Shown here: in pieces, positions 51,596 through 63,413 of the stretch | How positions within the stretch are numbered: the stretch's first letter is position 1 | Layout of the letters: each line of letters starts with the position of its first letter | Source of the DNA: Synaphobranchus kaupii | Taxonomy: Eukaryota > Chordata > Actinopteri > Anguilliformes > Synaphobranchidae | NCBI GenBank assembly: GCA_029718625.1 | Contig: CM056377.1 | Span: forward strand, 39,370,699 to 39,434,698 | DNA: 64,000 nt | Direction: 5' to 3' | Translations under genes and position numbers: made by a program | Notes under the pieces: model-generated | What the model was told of the DNA's origin: nothing | The model's database searches: none | The model's input: only the letters and a program-made list of their open reading frames with translations

Positions 51596-52761
51596 GCTTA
51601 TACCATGGTTACCAACAATGATTATATATAGTTACTTTCATATTTATAGATTTTTATCGATTTAATCAGCTGAAATTTAAATATACTTCCGCAGCTCTTT
51701 GGGCTTGTTGTTTTTGCGTTGTCATGCAAAACAGCTGGTTGGTAGTTCTAATTGAACAGAAAACATCTCGTTGCTAATTCTATTTCTCGTTACTAGTTCT
51801 ATTTAAGTACGTTGCTATGCAAACCCTCTCGTTGTTAGTTCTGAAAATAATTGATTCTATCGGGGGAAAAAATAGTAATCGGTTATAACATACAATTGGC
51901 ACCAATTTTGGTTATTTTTGTCATTACATTATTTAAGAAAATTGCATGAAACCATAACTCAGTCAGATTCAACATTACCTCCCTCTCTCTGTCTTGCTTT
52001 TTAAAAATGGTTTGGTCACGCAGTGTGTAGCAGATTCGCATCATGATGTCCTATGGGACCATCTAAAAAATACTACGGAGTTTGTATTTTACGAAGAATT
52101 TTCGCTGGATAAAGATTTTTCTACATATAGCCTATAGGCTACAGATTAACATGCTTTGTGAAGTAGCCTAGCTTGCATTCACAAGCAGTCAGCGTGTTGC
52201 CGATGTCAATTTACATGCAAATTCCTACTATGATAAATTTGTATTTCCAACTGAATAAATACTGCACTTCTAACCACAAAAATGTTTTGCTAGATTGAAG
52301 TAGTTGTAACTAAGATATCTGCCGAATACAAACTTTTTTTAATCTGTAGATTAATGTTTTTTAGCTACCGATTTTTATAAATCAGATGTATGCTGTTGCT
52401 ACGGCAACGTTAACTTCTACCTTAGAGACGGATTTATGGCTCGCAGTAAAAAAAAAGATTAGGCTACGCATTGCACATAAAGCGCTTTGCTAACTCCGTT
52501 ATAATGTAACTATGGCTAGCTATATAGTTACCTCGCCACGTATTGCATTTGCATTATCTTAAAAACAATGACAAAAGTTTATCGTAGCCAAAGTTAGCCT
52601 ACTATTTGCAGCATACCTACGAGGCGAAGTAGCCGTCTGCCGTAGGCTACAGTAGCCTAACGTTAGTCACTGAGGAAAATAAAGTAGGTAGGCTACATTT
52701 GTTTACTTTATTAATTCACTTTATTCGTATCGAGTATTCACCCATACCATGGTATAAGCAC
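51594..52761. mobile_element. Putative TIR element next to the palindrome
   Basis: GCGCTTATACCATGGT on the left is mirrored by GTGCTTATACCATGGT read inverted from the right, with one mismatch in 16. No transposase or target duplication is visible, and the palindromic CCATGG core weakens the case. Confidence 0.4.
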
Positions 52762-54399
52762 CTTTAAGAGTCTGCGTCTCCGTGGTTTTGCGCATGAGCG
52801 CGCATACGCATCGCTAGTGAACTCACTTTTCAGTGCTTGAAACTGCTGGATACTGTAGTCGTGGACGGGGATTCAGATAAGGAGATTTACATTCATGACT
52901 CTTCATCTGAAGCAGACAGCATGGGTTCCATAGCTAAGTGTTGTCTTGTGTACAAGGTGTGCGTGTGTGTTTTATGGTACTATTATGGTGGTTTTATTCA
53001 TAATAGTATAGCTAGTTAGCCACAGAAAGGCTAGCTAGGTTGTGTTATTATTGTTTATGATGTGACAGAGTTTTACATTAGTGGTGCCGAATTCAGAATT
53101 AAATGACCTGTAGTCTCTCTTATTCTGGTTTAATTTAGTTTACAGCTAGTTAGCTAGCAACCTATTAGGTATTGGCTATAAGCTAAGCCTGCATAAGGCT
53201 CAGTGATATTACGGCTAGAACTTTACTGGGAATCTATACTACACTATAGTAGAAGCTTTCATGTGTGGCCTAGCCATTCATCACATTGGGTGAAACAGCA
53301 TAGCTAATATAGGGACATAAATGCATGACACGGCAGCTAGTTGTGCTGTACAGTAATCGATGGGCTGGCATATGTTTATATAAGAGATAATTATAGTAGT
53401 TGTAATAGTAATAGTTGTAGTAATTCATATGATGCTGTAAATTGTGTGCATGTTCTCATACATTGTTAGTTTGACTGGTTGGTAATAAATTACCTTTTAT
53501 GATGAGAACGGGGCTGTGTTGGGCATTTTTGGCACTGGAAACTAAACTGAGACAAAGAAATTGATTATCTAAGGGTCAGTCCCCTCATTAATTGCCTCCT
53601 CATAGGACATAATGTGCTTCAAATGGACACCAAAGCTGTGTTCATGTTTGGATAGTGTGGATAGCTTTGGATAGCGTTGATAGTTTTAGATAGCTTGGAT
53701 ACTTTGCATATGTTTTAATGGGTTTGGAAAGGTTTTGGTAGGTTTTTGGACACCTATAGCCATTCCCCTAATCTTTTGCAAAAGTTGGAAATTATCTAAT
53801 GATATAGATGCAAATATATTTCCAAGTAGTCAAAAGAGTTTATCTGTTGAAAAATTTAGATTATCTCCTGAATTATTGTGATGCACAATTATCCATTTTG
53901 GGTAGATTTTTGGACCGTTTCAAATATCCCCATAGGATTTGAGCAGTAATACATATAACTTTCATATTGTGTACACATGCAGACAGGAGGTTTGCAAACC
54001 AGAAAATGTAACGTTTAATCTTATTAACACTATTCTGAGTTATGAAAATAATTAAATTTAAGGCATAATAATAAATGGTACCAGAGTCTTCTTTAATTTA
54101 AGCCATTATTGGCGCTTGTGTTACATTGATAACTGGACTTATTAAGCCTTAAATAGAATGCTACAAAACAGGAAAATGGGTAAAATGAAGCCTCTGTTAA
54201 GGGGTTAAATTGCTTCAGGAATTCCTAGGTACTAGGTGCCAAGCTTGGTGGCTTACACATGAAACAAGTCAATTTCTGTCAGGACAACTCATGTATCGAA
54301 TATATGAATTTAAGTATAATTAATATACAATTATTTTGGTTTGGCACTGAATGGACCTGCTCTAGGTACACACCAGCATGCACTACCTATTAAGCAGGG

Positions 54400-54583
54400 A
54401 CACATCTCCCCTACTAAACACAACACATCTCCCCTACTAAACACGACACATCTCCCCTACTAAACAAGACACATCTCCCCTACTAAACAAGACACATCTC
54501 CCCTACTAAACAAGACACATCTCCCCTACTAAACACAACACATCTCCCCTACTAAACACGACACATCTCCCCTACTAAACAAG
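54400..54583 (+). repeat. Minisatellite, eight 23-bp units
   Basis: The unit is ACACATCTCCCCTACTAAAC plus a variable three-base end. The ends run ACA, ACG, AAG, AAG, AAG, ACA, ACG, AAG. Units are otherwise identical and contiguous without spacers. Confidence 0.97.
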
Positions 54584-55092
54584 ACATAGATGGAAATCCA
54601 AACATTAGGTGGAAGCTGGGGAGGTGGAGGGTGAGCAGCAATCTTTTTAAAGCAGCAGCAGTTCATACAAGAGAAGTGCAGCAAATAAGCACCCCCAGAG
54701 AGGTCCGACTCTCGCATTTAAAAAGGGGTGCTCCATTCATGATGTGTGCATGCGATTGGTTTGGTATGAGAACAAGTGTTTGCTGAGGCCGAACATTCGT
54801 CGGCTGCAGCAAGAGTTTCCTGACAGAACTTCATGAGTGACGCGTCATTATAGTTTTTATTATGCAATTTTCCTTAAGAATACATTTGCCCAACTTTGGA
54901 AAAATGTCACACTTGTAAATCATACATTTATTAATTCACACAGTGTTCAGGAAAATTAAATTGCCATTAAATTCAGCTTGCATTCTAAACTGCTTTCATG
55001 AAAACACTCCAAATCAATTAGTTCTTATGAATTATAGATCACGCGCATTTTAATTTTTAGGTGTACCGTTGGAACAAGCTAGTTTGGCTTAC

Positions 55093-55266
55093 CTTGGGTG
55101 CTTCCACAGTGTCCAGTTTAGCAGTTTTCGTATCTGTGTCTTCTTCAGTTTCCTCTGACAAGGTCCTCTCAGATTTTCTTCTGTTCTTCTGCTCCTTGGC
55201 GTCTTGTAGAGTGGAGGGAGACAACTCTGGTGACATCACAGAGTCTGTGCCTTTCTGTGCCATTGC
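55093..55266 (-). CDS. scn5la: Sodium channel exon: I-II linker, proximal part
   Basis: This exon is 174 nt and encodes 58 residues starting AMAQKGTDSVMSPELS and ending LDTVEAPK. In SCN5A the corresponding text includes SLEMSPL and ERRSKRRKRMS; here KEQKNRRKSERTLSEE is the equivalent basic-acidic stretch. It is highly charged, with no membrane segment, and is expected to be intrinsically disordered. The acceptor is CATCTCTCAG and the donor GTAAGC. The frame is open and phase 0 at both ends, although this is the least conserved part, so exact borders rest on the splice signals. Confidence 0.92.
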
Positions 55267-55594
55267 CTGAGAGATGTAAGGAAAGGACATTTACAGATCA
55301 CGTCACGTGACATCATTCTCTTCCTGCAAGCAGAGGCAATGTTTCTAAAGGACAAATGCTTTCCCAACACACTAGGTAAGTTAGGAAATGTGTTTTTCTC
55401 TTGCCTGTCTATATAAAAGTAGTAAATATGCAGTAAATGTGAAATATAAAATCACGTACGTATGTAATATAAGCAAAGTATTAAGACTGATATAGAAATC
55501 ATATATTGCATTTGAAATACCCTATATAGCCAACATAATACAAAATCATGTAAGCATTATAGAACTGGGTAAAAATGTGACACATCTGACATAC
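55267..55594 (-). other. scn5la: Short intron, 328 bp
   Basis: Donor GTATGT and acceptor CTCTCAG. Nothing else is recognised. Confidence 0.9.
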
Positions 55595-55789
55595 TTGCTC
55601 TTTCCGCAAATGTTCCATTGCTAGTTGAAATTCCCGCTCTTTTTGCAAAGCCTCAGCGATGGTAGCTTGGTTTTGCTCCTCATAGGCCATGGCAACAACA
55701 GCCAGAATCAAGTTCACCAGGTAGAAGGAACCAAGGAAGATCACTACCACAAAGAAGAACATGTACGTCTTCCCTGCCGACCGGAGAGT
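55595..55789 (-). CDS. scn5la: Sodium channel exon: domain I S6 and start of I-II linker
   Basis: This exon is 195 nt and encodes 65 residues. [10 protein letters not shown] leads into S6 ([20 protein letters not shown]), followed by the near-invariant [17 protein letters not shown] and a helical charged run ending LRKEQ. S6 lines the inner pore and carries part of the activation gate; the asparagine of LVNLILA is conserved in local-anaesthetic and toxin-binding regions of this family. The acceptor is CCATTGTTCAG and the donor GTATGT. The frame is intact. Confidence 0.97.
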
Positions 55790-56081
55790 CTGAACAATGG
55801 AAGGCAAACACATGGCATTAGAACACTATCTCCCACCTCCACATATCGCCTCACTATATCTGTATTCCAATTTTACAAACTCTTTATTACAACCTCTCAA
55901 ATGAATATCACTACAGAATGAAGAACAATCAAAGTGCCAGTTTCATCATTCACAGCCAGGTAAATTTATATCTGATGAAATTAAAAGATATTATGTATCG
56001 TTCAGATGGCACCTGATCTGGAAGTATTGCATAACATATGGTACTCATTAGTATAGCAAGAAATGGTAAATTACTGTTTAC

Positions 56082-56222
56082 CTGGTGATAGAGATTCTCC
56101 CAGTAGTCCTGCGTCATGAGACGGAATAATGACAGAAAGGCCCAGCCAAAAGTATCAAAACTGGTGTAACCATAATTTGGGTTTCTTCCCGCCTTCAAAC
56201 AATCAAAGCCATCTGGACATTT
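56082..56222 (-). CDS. scn5la: Sodium channel exon: domain I pore loop
   Basis: This exon is 141 nt and encodes 47 residues from [12 protein letters not shown] to WENLYHQ. The P-loop reads [11 protein letters not shown]. Aspartate 39 is the D of the DEKA selectivity ring. Tyrosine 40 (codon 56103-56105) is the aromatic that gives high tetrodotoxin affinity in neuronal and muscle channels; mammalian Nav1.5 has cysteine there and is resistant. The acceptor is GTGACTTACAG and the donor GTAAAC. The preceding exon is not recognised between here and the right edge. Confidence 0.97.
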
Positions 56223-56989
56223 CTGTAAGTCACAAACATAAGAAAGATTATTGGCTTAACTGCTTAGCTGCATACTTACTGCGCAAGACTGAGACCGCTG
56301 ATAAGTGATTCAGTAAACATTCAGCCATTATCCATACATTTGTTGGCAAAAACCTATAAGTGCAACAATCAAAACGTGAAGAAAACAAACTCCATTTCAG
56401 CTACATGTGGCCTACTAGATTTGACCCAAGCACATCTAGGCTATATTTTTTCTAAAGAGTGAAGAAGGGTTCTAAGAAGATTATTAGATCTGAAATTAGT
56501 TATTACTGTTATGGGAGCAGGTACGTATAAAAGGAATTTGGATTGCAAATTTTACGAGAAGATGTCACATTAGAGGCAAATCAGTTTCATTTAGCAAAGG
56601 AATATGCTCTGTTGTAGCTGAAAGGCTTGCTGTGCTTACACCTGAGTGAAGAAGGTTTTCAAGGCAAAATAAATGCCTACATATTTTCCGCTATGCAACT
56701 TAGGCATTTTTTTGTTTTACTATTTTATATACTTTATAAGCCTCAAGAAGGGCCTATAACTGGAACCTGCTTTTGCACATTTTTTTTAAATTTACTGGAT
56801 CTTTATACCCTCTCCCATAACTGTCAGTTATATTGTTCTACACAAGCATAATTGAAATGTGAATACATATCTTAGTATGCACTCAATTTTGTGTACAGCT
56901 GCGTGATTAAAAATAATTAGGCAGACTCAAAAAGGCTTCCACGGCACACAACGAAAAAGAAACACGTCTTTGGTTCCGACAATGTTAAA

Positions 56990-57220
56990 GTTCCGTAGCG
57001 GAAGGCGAGCACTTGACCCCACCCCCCCCCGCCCAACTGCCCTGTCGTGATGTGACACGGTCACATGACGGCTGGCGGGACCCACGTGCGGGCGGCCAGA
57101 CTGTGAGCGAGACGGAGCTGAGGGGACGTGGCGCCGCCAGGGCGTGACCACACCGGGGCCCTCTGGTAGGAGAAACGCCCGGCTCTCAGCGCCGCGGCAC
57201 GCGGGGTGTCAGGGTGTGGG
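56990..57220. promoter_or_regulatory. CpG-rich block
   Basis: The G+C and CpG content is distinctly higher than in the flanks (GACGTGGCGCCGCC, AGCGCCGCGGCACGCGG). Two TCACATG/CACGTG-like E-box motifs occur at about 57059-57086. Function is unknown. Confidence 0.35.
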
Positions 57221-57325
57221 GCGATGGGTCCTATCACCCACAGGCACCTCGCCGTGTCTTTGGAGGACGTGTTAATGGACAGGCCCTACTCGATGATGTT
57301 TTGACGGGGGGCCCTCGTTTCAGTT

Positions 57326-57373
57326 CTTCATGCCAGCGGGCGGAGGTAACGTCCTCCACCCACTGGCATGAAG
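57326..57373. repeat. Hairpin, 21-bp stem
   Basis: Arms 57326-57346 and 57353-57373 pair at 19 of 21 positions around a 6-nt loop (TAACGT). Confidence 0.85.
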
Positions 57374-58039
57374 TGTACACGTATGACCATATATAAGGAT
57401 GTATGTGGTTGCATGTTCATATATGTTCATGCGGATTTGTGGTCCCAGAACAGAGGTTTTACACTGGGAGTGTTAAGAAAACAAAATGAATGACAAGAAG
57501 GCCTAGGATTTATGACATAATAAAAGCCACAGACACAGTCTGTATTGAACTGATCATAGTAAACTGGTCACTAAAATATTATTACTAGTGAGTATCATGG
57601 CTCCAGTCCCAGATTATGGTAGGAAGGTATACACCTACAAAATGAACTTGATCCGTGCACAACAAACACTTATATGTGTGTCTATAAAATAAAAGTGGTC
57701 TGGTACATACCTGCCAACCATACAAAATATCAAGGAGTAAGACTTGTACCATAAAACCTGCACCACAAGGACAGAGCACAATCCACAGGACATCCGGTAT
57801 AAATGTCTTATTTACTCTAAAGGCCCAGGAAACAAGTGCAATCAGTCCTGCTTTGAAGATGTGACTCAAGCCAATCACAAATCTTTTACTTTCCCTAACA
57901 TGGAGGCGCATCCCAGTGCTATCCATTTGTACATCTATTTTCTATTTGCATCCGCTGAGATTAAAACAGGTAAATGAAAGGAAAGAAGAACACAAGCATA
58001 CAACCGCTTCAGATTTTTAACATGCATTACATTATGTAC

Positions 58040-58196
58040 TTGTGAATCAGGCAGCCTCTCAGGCTTATCTGCTGTGTGTATTTATACAGCTGGATTGAAC
58101 CAATGCAGATTTAAAAGGCATAATGTTAGTGCTCCACTAAAGATTCAAATTTGCAACCTTTGAACGCAGGCCAAATTTCTTAACCACTACACCACT
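58040..58196 (-). mobile_element. Degenerate SINE fragment
   Basis: The text TTTATACAGCTGGAT, then TTGCAACCTTTGAACGCAGG and TTAACCACTACACCACTT, follows the order of the V-type SINE in reverse. It is strongly diverged, with no clear tail. Confidence 0.6.
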
Positions 58197-59159
58197 TATT
58201 AAACTTATAATATGGTAATGAAAACTGAAAACACACTTAGAAATACATTTATTTTAATTGGGGACCTTGGGGACTAATTTATTTGGGTTATTGTTCAAGA
58301 TTCATTTTGCATAGTAATGATGTGGTTCCCCATCCACACGAGTCTCTTCAGAAGGAGCAAGCTTTTTGTTTCCATCTCTCATTGATACATCTGACATATG
58401 ATCTTATGAATCAAATGCTTTCTGGCTGAAATATTAATTAATAATTCACCAAAGTAAACTGATTAATATTTAAAGTAAAACACGATGGCAATGTCTGAAA
58501 AAAATCCAATGACAATGACCAAGCATTTGACATATGAAACTACAGCCCAACTGTATTGGGATACTGTATAAGGACGCCAAGTATACAAGTTCTGTACAAA
58601 AGGCTCTGTAGATGCCACACTCCAAAGGCAGGTGAAAATAAAACTCCTTGGATGAATGACATCCAGTATCATTATGGCGGCCATTGAGCCTCGGCATGGA
58701 GCTTCGCGGAGCGGCTGTAAGAGGAACTGTTTTCACTCAGCACCTGGGCAGCTGGGGGCCTTTACGGGCGATACGGGCCAGGCAACAGCATTCTGACAGG
58801 GGCTATTTTAAACAACACCGAGCCCCTCTGTCCTGTTCGGGTTCAGCGGGGATACGGCAGGGCCAGGAGGAGGGCGTTTTGGGAATCTGTTCCTTTCTGT
58901 AAGCTAACGCGGGCCCCCTTTTGCCATTTCCAATTGATTGCCCTTTTGTGAACGCCGTATTATTATGCATCGAGGACGGCCAGAGTTCAGTTTAGCTACT
59001 TCCCGTGGACGTCTGCCATCGGCTTAATTTCAAATAACACCCATACACTACCCAGTAGCTCGAATTGCAGTTTTGGCAAGAGCAGTGATCATATTCCCTT
59101 TATATTACCAATGGGAAGCCACTAATAAATAGCGGAACGGTATGGTCTTTTACGGTGTT

Positions 59160-59650
59160 AAGTCATCCTAAGACTAGTGAAAAGGTTGCGGCCGGGGGCC
59201 AGGGCCAAATCAGGTATGTTTGCTTTGGAGGCATCGTCTCTCCTAGTTGGAGCGGAATGGGGTTGAGCGTCTTGCTCCATTCCGGATTTTTGAAACGCAG
59301 CGAGGAACGATTAGCGGAGCGCATGCCACAGAGCAACAGGGACACCGGCCGGGCCCCCCGGCTCCGACCCTCGTTCCGGCCGGAGCGAGTTCTCATTCTT
59401 GGCAGAGGAGCCGCGGAGGGGGATCGGCATCTGCGCTCCCGGGGGGGTCAGCGGGAAGGAACATTGGCTGGAGTCGAGCCACCCTTTCCCCCTGCTAACA
59501 ACAAAGAGCGTCCAGGGCGAGCTTCAAAGCGCAGCGCGCGGGAGCGAGGGCACCCACGTGGACCCTGTGAGCTCTCAGCTCAGGTTTCTGTACTGCTTCA
59601 CCGGGTGACCGCATGGCCCTGCCAGCCCGCTACATGGGAAATCTACGGGA
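59160..59650. promoter_or_regulatory. CpG-dense intronic block
   Basis: This is one of the most GC- and CpG-rich stretches in the window (GGTTGCGGCCGGGGGCC, AGCGCAGCGCGCGGGAGC). A 205-codon plus-strand frame spans it but has no recognisable domain, and alternative frames are equally long, so I take it as compositional. It may be an intragenic CpG island with regulatory activity for the channel gene. Confidence 0.4.
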
Positions 59651-60284
59651 CCATCTCATTTCATCTTTTACAGCGTCCGTCTGCGGCGCAGACAGTAAGG
59701 ATGGAGGCAATTTCAAAATGGTTCTCCAGAGACTGTAACACACTGTACATGAAGTCAAAGACAATAACTTAAAAAGCACCTTAGTGAAATGAAAAATAAA
59801 TCACAGAACACAGTTATCAGAGTTATAGGCATTAATACTGTCAATACCATAAAAATACATTAAATTGAATGGACTACAATTAAATTTGATCTGGAAGGCA
59901 ATTGTAATGTGCGAGCACTTAGATGTATTTAAATACCTCTGAAATTTACATATACACTTGCCTGCTGTAGACACAGTTCACTGTACAGTAAAGCCAGTGA
60001 CATCTCACCTCAGGCAGGAAATGGAATGATATGAGGCATATGAGTTAATATTAAGCACTGAGGTACTAGAAACGCAAGGTCGCTATGAGGATAAAAGTAC
60101 TTAAAGTTTCTATAGCAACAGTATCCAGGAGGCTGTAACCCATGGAGATTTTTTCTTGCTACATCTCTAGATTGCTTTCCTTCTGTCTCTGGACCTAGCT
60201 CTTTTTAAAAGGGCACATAGTTTTATAAGATTGAAAAATCTTGCGTATATACTATAGTGGCAAGTGTACTTCGACAGCATAAAC

Positions 60285-60488
60285 CAGGGGTGTCAAACTC
60301 CAGTCCTGGAGGGCCGCAGTGTCACAGGTATTTGTGGTTTCCTTTCAATCAGCACCCAGTTAAAGCATTGAGAACAAGGTGTGTGGACTTCTTAGCCAAT
60401 TAGTGACTTAAATTAATCACTTGTGCTTAAACGCACCAAAAAACCAGCAGACACTGCGGCCCTCCAGGACCGGATCTTGACACCCCTG
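60285..60488. mobile_element. hAT MITE, 204 bp
   Basis: CAGGGGTGTCAAACTCCAG on the left is mirrored at the right (CACCCCTG). Long subterminal inverted copies (GGAGGGCCGCAGTG against CACTGCGGCCCTCC) follow. A perfect 8-bp duplication GCATAAAC flanks it (60277-60284 and 60489-60496). This is a well-known fish hAT MITE layout. Confidence 0.93.
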
Positions 60489-60734
60489 GCATAAACCATA
60501 AACTGTAATAAGCTTACTCACCCTCAAAAATTAACCTATTATTTTATTAGACCATTATTTTATTAGACTATGTACTATTATAATAATAGACTTATAATAA
60601 TAATATACTATTCTATAAACTACTGTATATCTGTATATGTTTTTTGTGATATATAAATCAGTTATTTTCAGTACCAGTGCCTAAACAGAACTTGTTTGGT
60701 TAATGTTCTGCATTCTTGCTTTTTTGTATTTTTA

Positions 60735-61055
60735 TTATTCGTTTCAGATTTTTCCCATTTTTCTCCAAATTTAGTAGCTAATTGCACCCTTATATGCTTC
60801 AATCCCCCCATTTAGCAACCGCTTGAGACATTACAACCCCGTCAGCCGGTAGTAGGAAGGAGGGCGCCGCGTCCTCTTCAGGGCGCAACTCCTCCAAGCC
60901 CTGACCGTGAAACCAGCCTGCCCGAGGCGACGATGCGCGATTCTCCCCTGCCGAGTCCCTCCCCCCGCCCGGGAGCGGCTGCCAATTGCCGCTCCCTCGA
61001 GGCACCGGCCATACTCGGCTTTGGCAGGACCGGGGATCGAACCCCCGGTCCTGCA
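60735..61055 (-). repeat. tRNA-like dispersed repeat with perfect 12-bp T-arm-like hairpin
   Basis: On the minus strand, GGGGGTTCGATCCCC sits inside a 12-bp perfect stem (61024-61035 with 61043-61054), like a T-arm or SINE B box. A GC-rich body follows and leads to AT-rich sequence with AATTAGCTACTAAATTTGG. No A box or full cloverleaf is seen, so it is not a tRNA gene. Confidence 0.4.
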
Positions 61056-63238
61056 TTCTTGCTTAATACAAAAATATTCATCTTTTTGTCATGTAATGAT
61101 GTAAACTGCCGTTAACATGGAAATATTATTAATTTATTACCGTTTTGTGGTAGCTGAAAAATTATTCGATATTAATGAAACTTCTGTCCCTAGTTTAGCT
61201 GGTGGATATCACTCTTCACGCCACATGGCTGTTACTTGTTTGGTTATGTTTCCAGTCACTATGGCTTTGTGTAGACCAACTAGTATCCAATACATCTGAA
61301 TCTATTATGTTCCAGGCTTCATATTGAATATTTACTTTCAGAATGGTCAGCTTGCATGGAATATCTTTAAGTAGCAAGTGGAATTCTTTATCAGGGCCAG
61401 GTAGAAGAATATTGGTAAGTGATTAATGTTATTTATAATAATTGTGCAATTAGTGAATTACAAAACCGCTTAACACTTGACGCACTGATGAAGGCTCTAG
61501 ACAAACAAAGACTCGCAATACAAGAAGATGTTTGTTTGTCCAAGTCCAAGATATTGTTACATGCATATGCTATTGAACTCTGTTAGTACTAAAACACCTT
61601 GCTGTCAACCTATTGAATGCAAGTGCATCAAAATATATCTATCGAAAATCATTGTATTATCGTAAACCACATTTATGCTAGTTGCCTTGAAACCATTAAA
61701 AACACCATTTTTGTACACATGTAAGTCACAAGACTGAAACCAGGTGCAATAACAAGATAAGTCACCTGCCAACTCAAATGCATTTTTTTCCACCATATTT
61801 GCAGCTCCAGTATGACTAACGAAATAAAATGAAACATTTTGTGCCAGGACCATTGAAAACAAAGCGCAGACGTGACTCATTCAGCTAATCGATGCCATTC
61901 CTAGGAATATTGTTGAATTTCATTTGATATACAGTAATATCAGTCAATACAAATCTGCATGTGTGTATTTCTCATGCACGGACCTTTAATAGGGATGATT
62001 GTAGGCACTTCCATTCATTGCTTTTCTGGTCATTTCTTCCTTGATTTCCCCAAGGACCGAGCTAATACATATTCACTCTATAATCATTAATCACGGGACT
62101 GTGTTACTGATCAAAGCAGAACTTTCAAGGATATTCTTGGTTCTTGGGTATGCTTAACATTAGGATATTTAACACATTCCATGGCAGCATACCACATATT
62201 TGTATGGCAGAGAATTGAGGAAAATCTTTGCCTCACCACATGAAATAAAATTGGTTCAGAGCAATTGGTTAAATTAAATTTGTTCAGAGCAATTTCATAA
62301 CGAAAGAAGATGAATTTTAAAAATAACAAGAATTGAATACATACTGTATATTTCTTAGTTACGTACAATACTTGAAGTGACTATGCACCCCAGTCCAACA
62401 ATTTTTCACCCCTTTTTTACAAACTCAAAAAAAGTTTTTTTTTAAAAATATGGAAAACTACATGCATGTTTTAAGTGTTGTAAAATATAAAACTACAAAA
62501 CCATGTGAACGAGTTTTAGAAGGGTATTTACTGTGCTTGTGAATATCATTTTAAAATGCAAAAGCTTGTTTTGTATAATCACAAAGACTCAAATGTACGT
62601 CTTGGTAATTTCAATCACTTTGAAAGCACGCAGTACCAGTGTCTTGTTTGTGTTGTGATTGAGAGTAACGATCTACATCCTTAAACATTCTGTACATATA
62701 GTGGACAGACTAACATAACCTTTTGAACATCTGAAATACATCATAATTATATTTATTTATAGTCATGTACAGCTTAATTAGAACACCCTCACACCCTGTA
62801 ATAAGCATTATGACAGATGGTCTTTTTTATTAGACATAGTTGGAGTACCAAGAAAATAACACTCAAGAGTATCAAAGAGATGTGTTATTTGTTTAGCATC
62901 ACATAACTTAACCGTATCCTTTGGAGGCCTGGTGGGGATTACTTGTTGGCATCTGCTCAGAAGATTTAAAAATACTCCTAATAACTCCTTGCTTGATCTA
63001 CCGAACACCATGCAGAATAACACATGTAAAAACATGTTCATCCTTTATATGCCAGTGTTACTTTGTTTCTTTGCGGTCAATTTTTTGTTTAATATCACTA
63101 TTTAAAATAAACAAACAAATAAAATCACCACTTCAACTAAGTGTCATTAATTTGATAATTTGTTAATTTGGACATGCACGTGATAAGATGAATGGACACT
63201 CACTTGAGAAAGAACCAACCAGTCCCTGCTCTCTCATG

Positions 63239-63413
63239 CATTTTTCACATCCATTTATACACAGCTTTTGCGTTTTTTACATCCGTTTATACAGCTGGAT
63301 ATATACTTTATATACTGAAGCAAACCTCAAGGGTACAACGGCAGCATCCTAGCTGGGAGTGGAACAGAGGTTATGAGCCCAGCTTCTCAACCATCGTACG
63401 ACACTGCCGCCGC
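63239..63413 (-). mobile_element. V-type SINE, tail-truncated
   Basis: The head (AGTGTCGTACGATGG read in reverse) and central block (TACAGCTGGATATATAC, AGGGTACAACGGCAG) match the other SINE copies in the window. The L2-like tail is missing at the left. Confidence 0.75.

Larger units (their letters stand above)
51130..55092 (-). other. scn5la: Intron in the I-II linker, proximal
   Basis: This intron is 3,963 bp with donor GTAAGC and acceptor TTACAG. It contains the large palindrome (51451-51595), a TIR-bounded stretch (51594-52761) and the 23-bp minisatellite (54400-54583). The part 52762-54399 shows nothing I recognise. Confidence 0.9.

Noticed and set aside
54400..54583. CRISPR-like array
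   Set aside because: Units are contiguous with no spacers, and the host is a vertebrate; it is a minisatellite.
57585..57926. 113-codon minus-strand frame with hydrophobic stretches
   Set aside because: It matches nothing I recognise and does not resemble channel domain I; it is probably chance.
59155..59772. 205-codon open frame
   Set aside because: GC-rich composition suppresses stops in several frames here; I see no domain or splice support. It is kept only as a regulatory candidate.
62594..62646. Minus-strand peptide VLRAFKVIEI resembling a sodium channel S4
   Set aside because: It lacks the regular three-residue arginine spacing, the conserved flanking text and splice signals, and a stop follows soon after.
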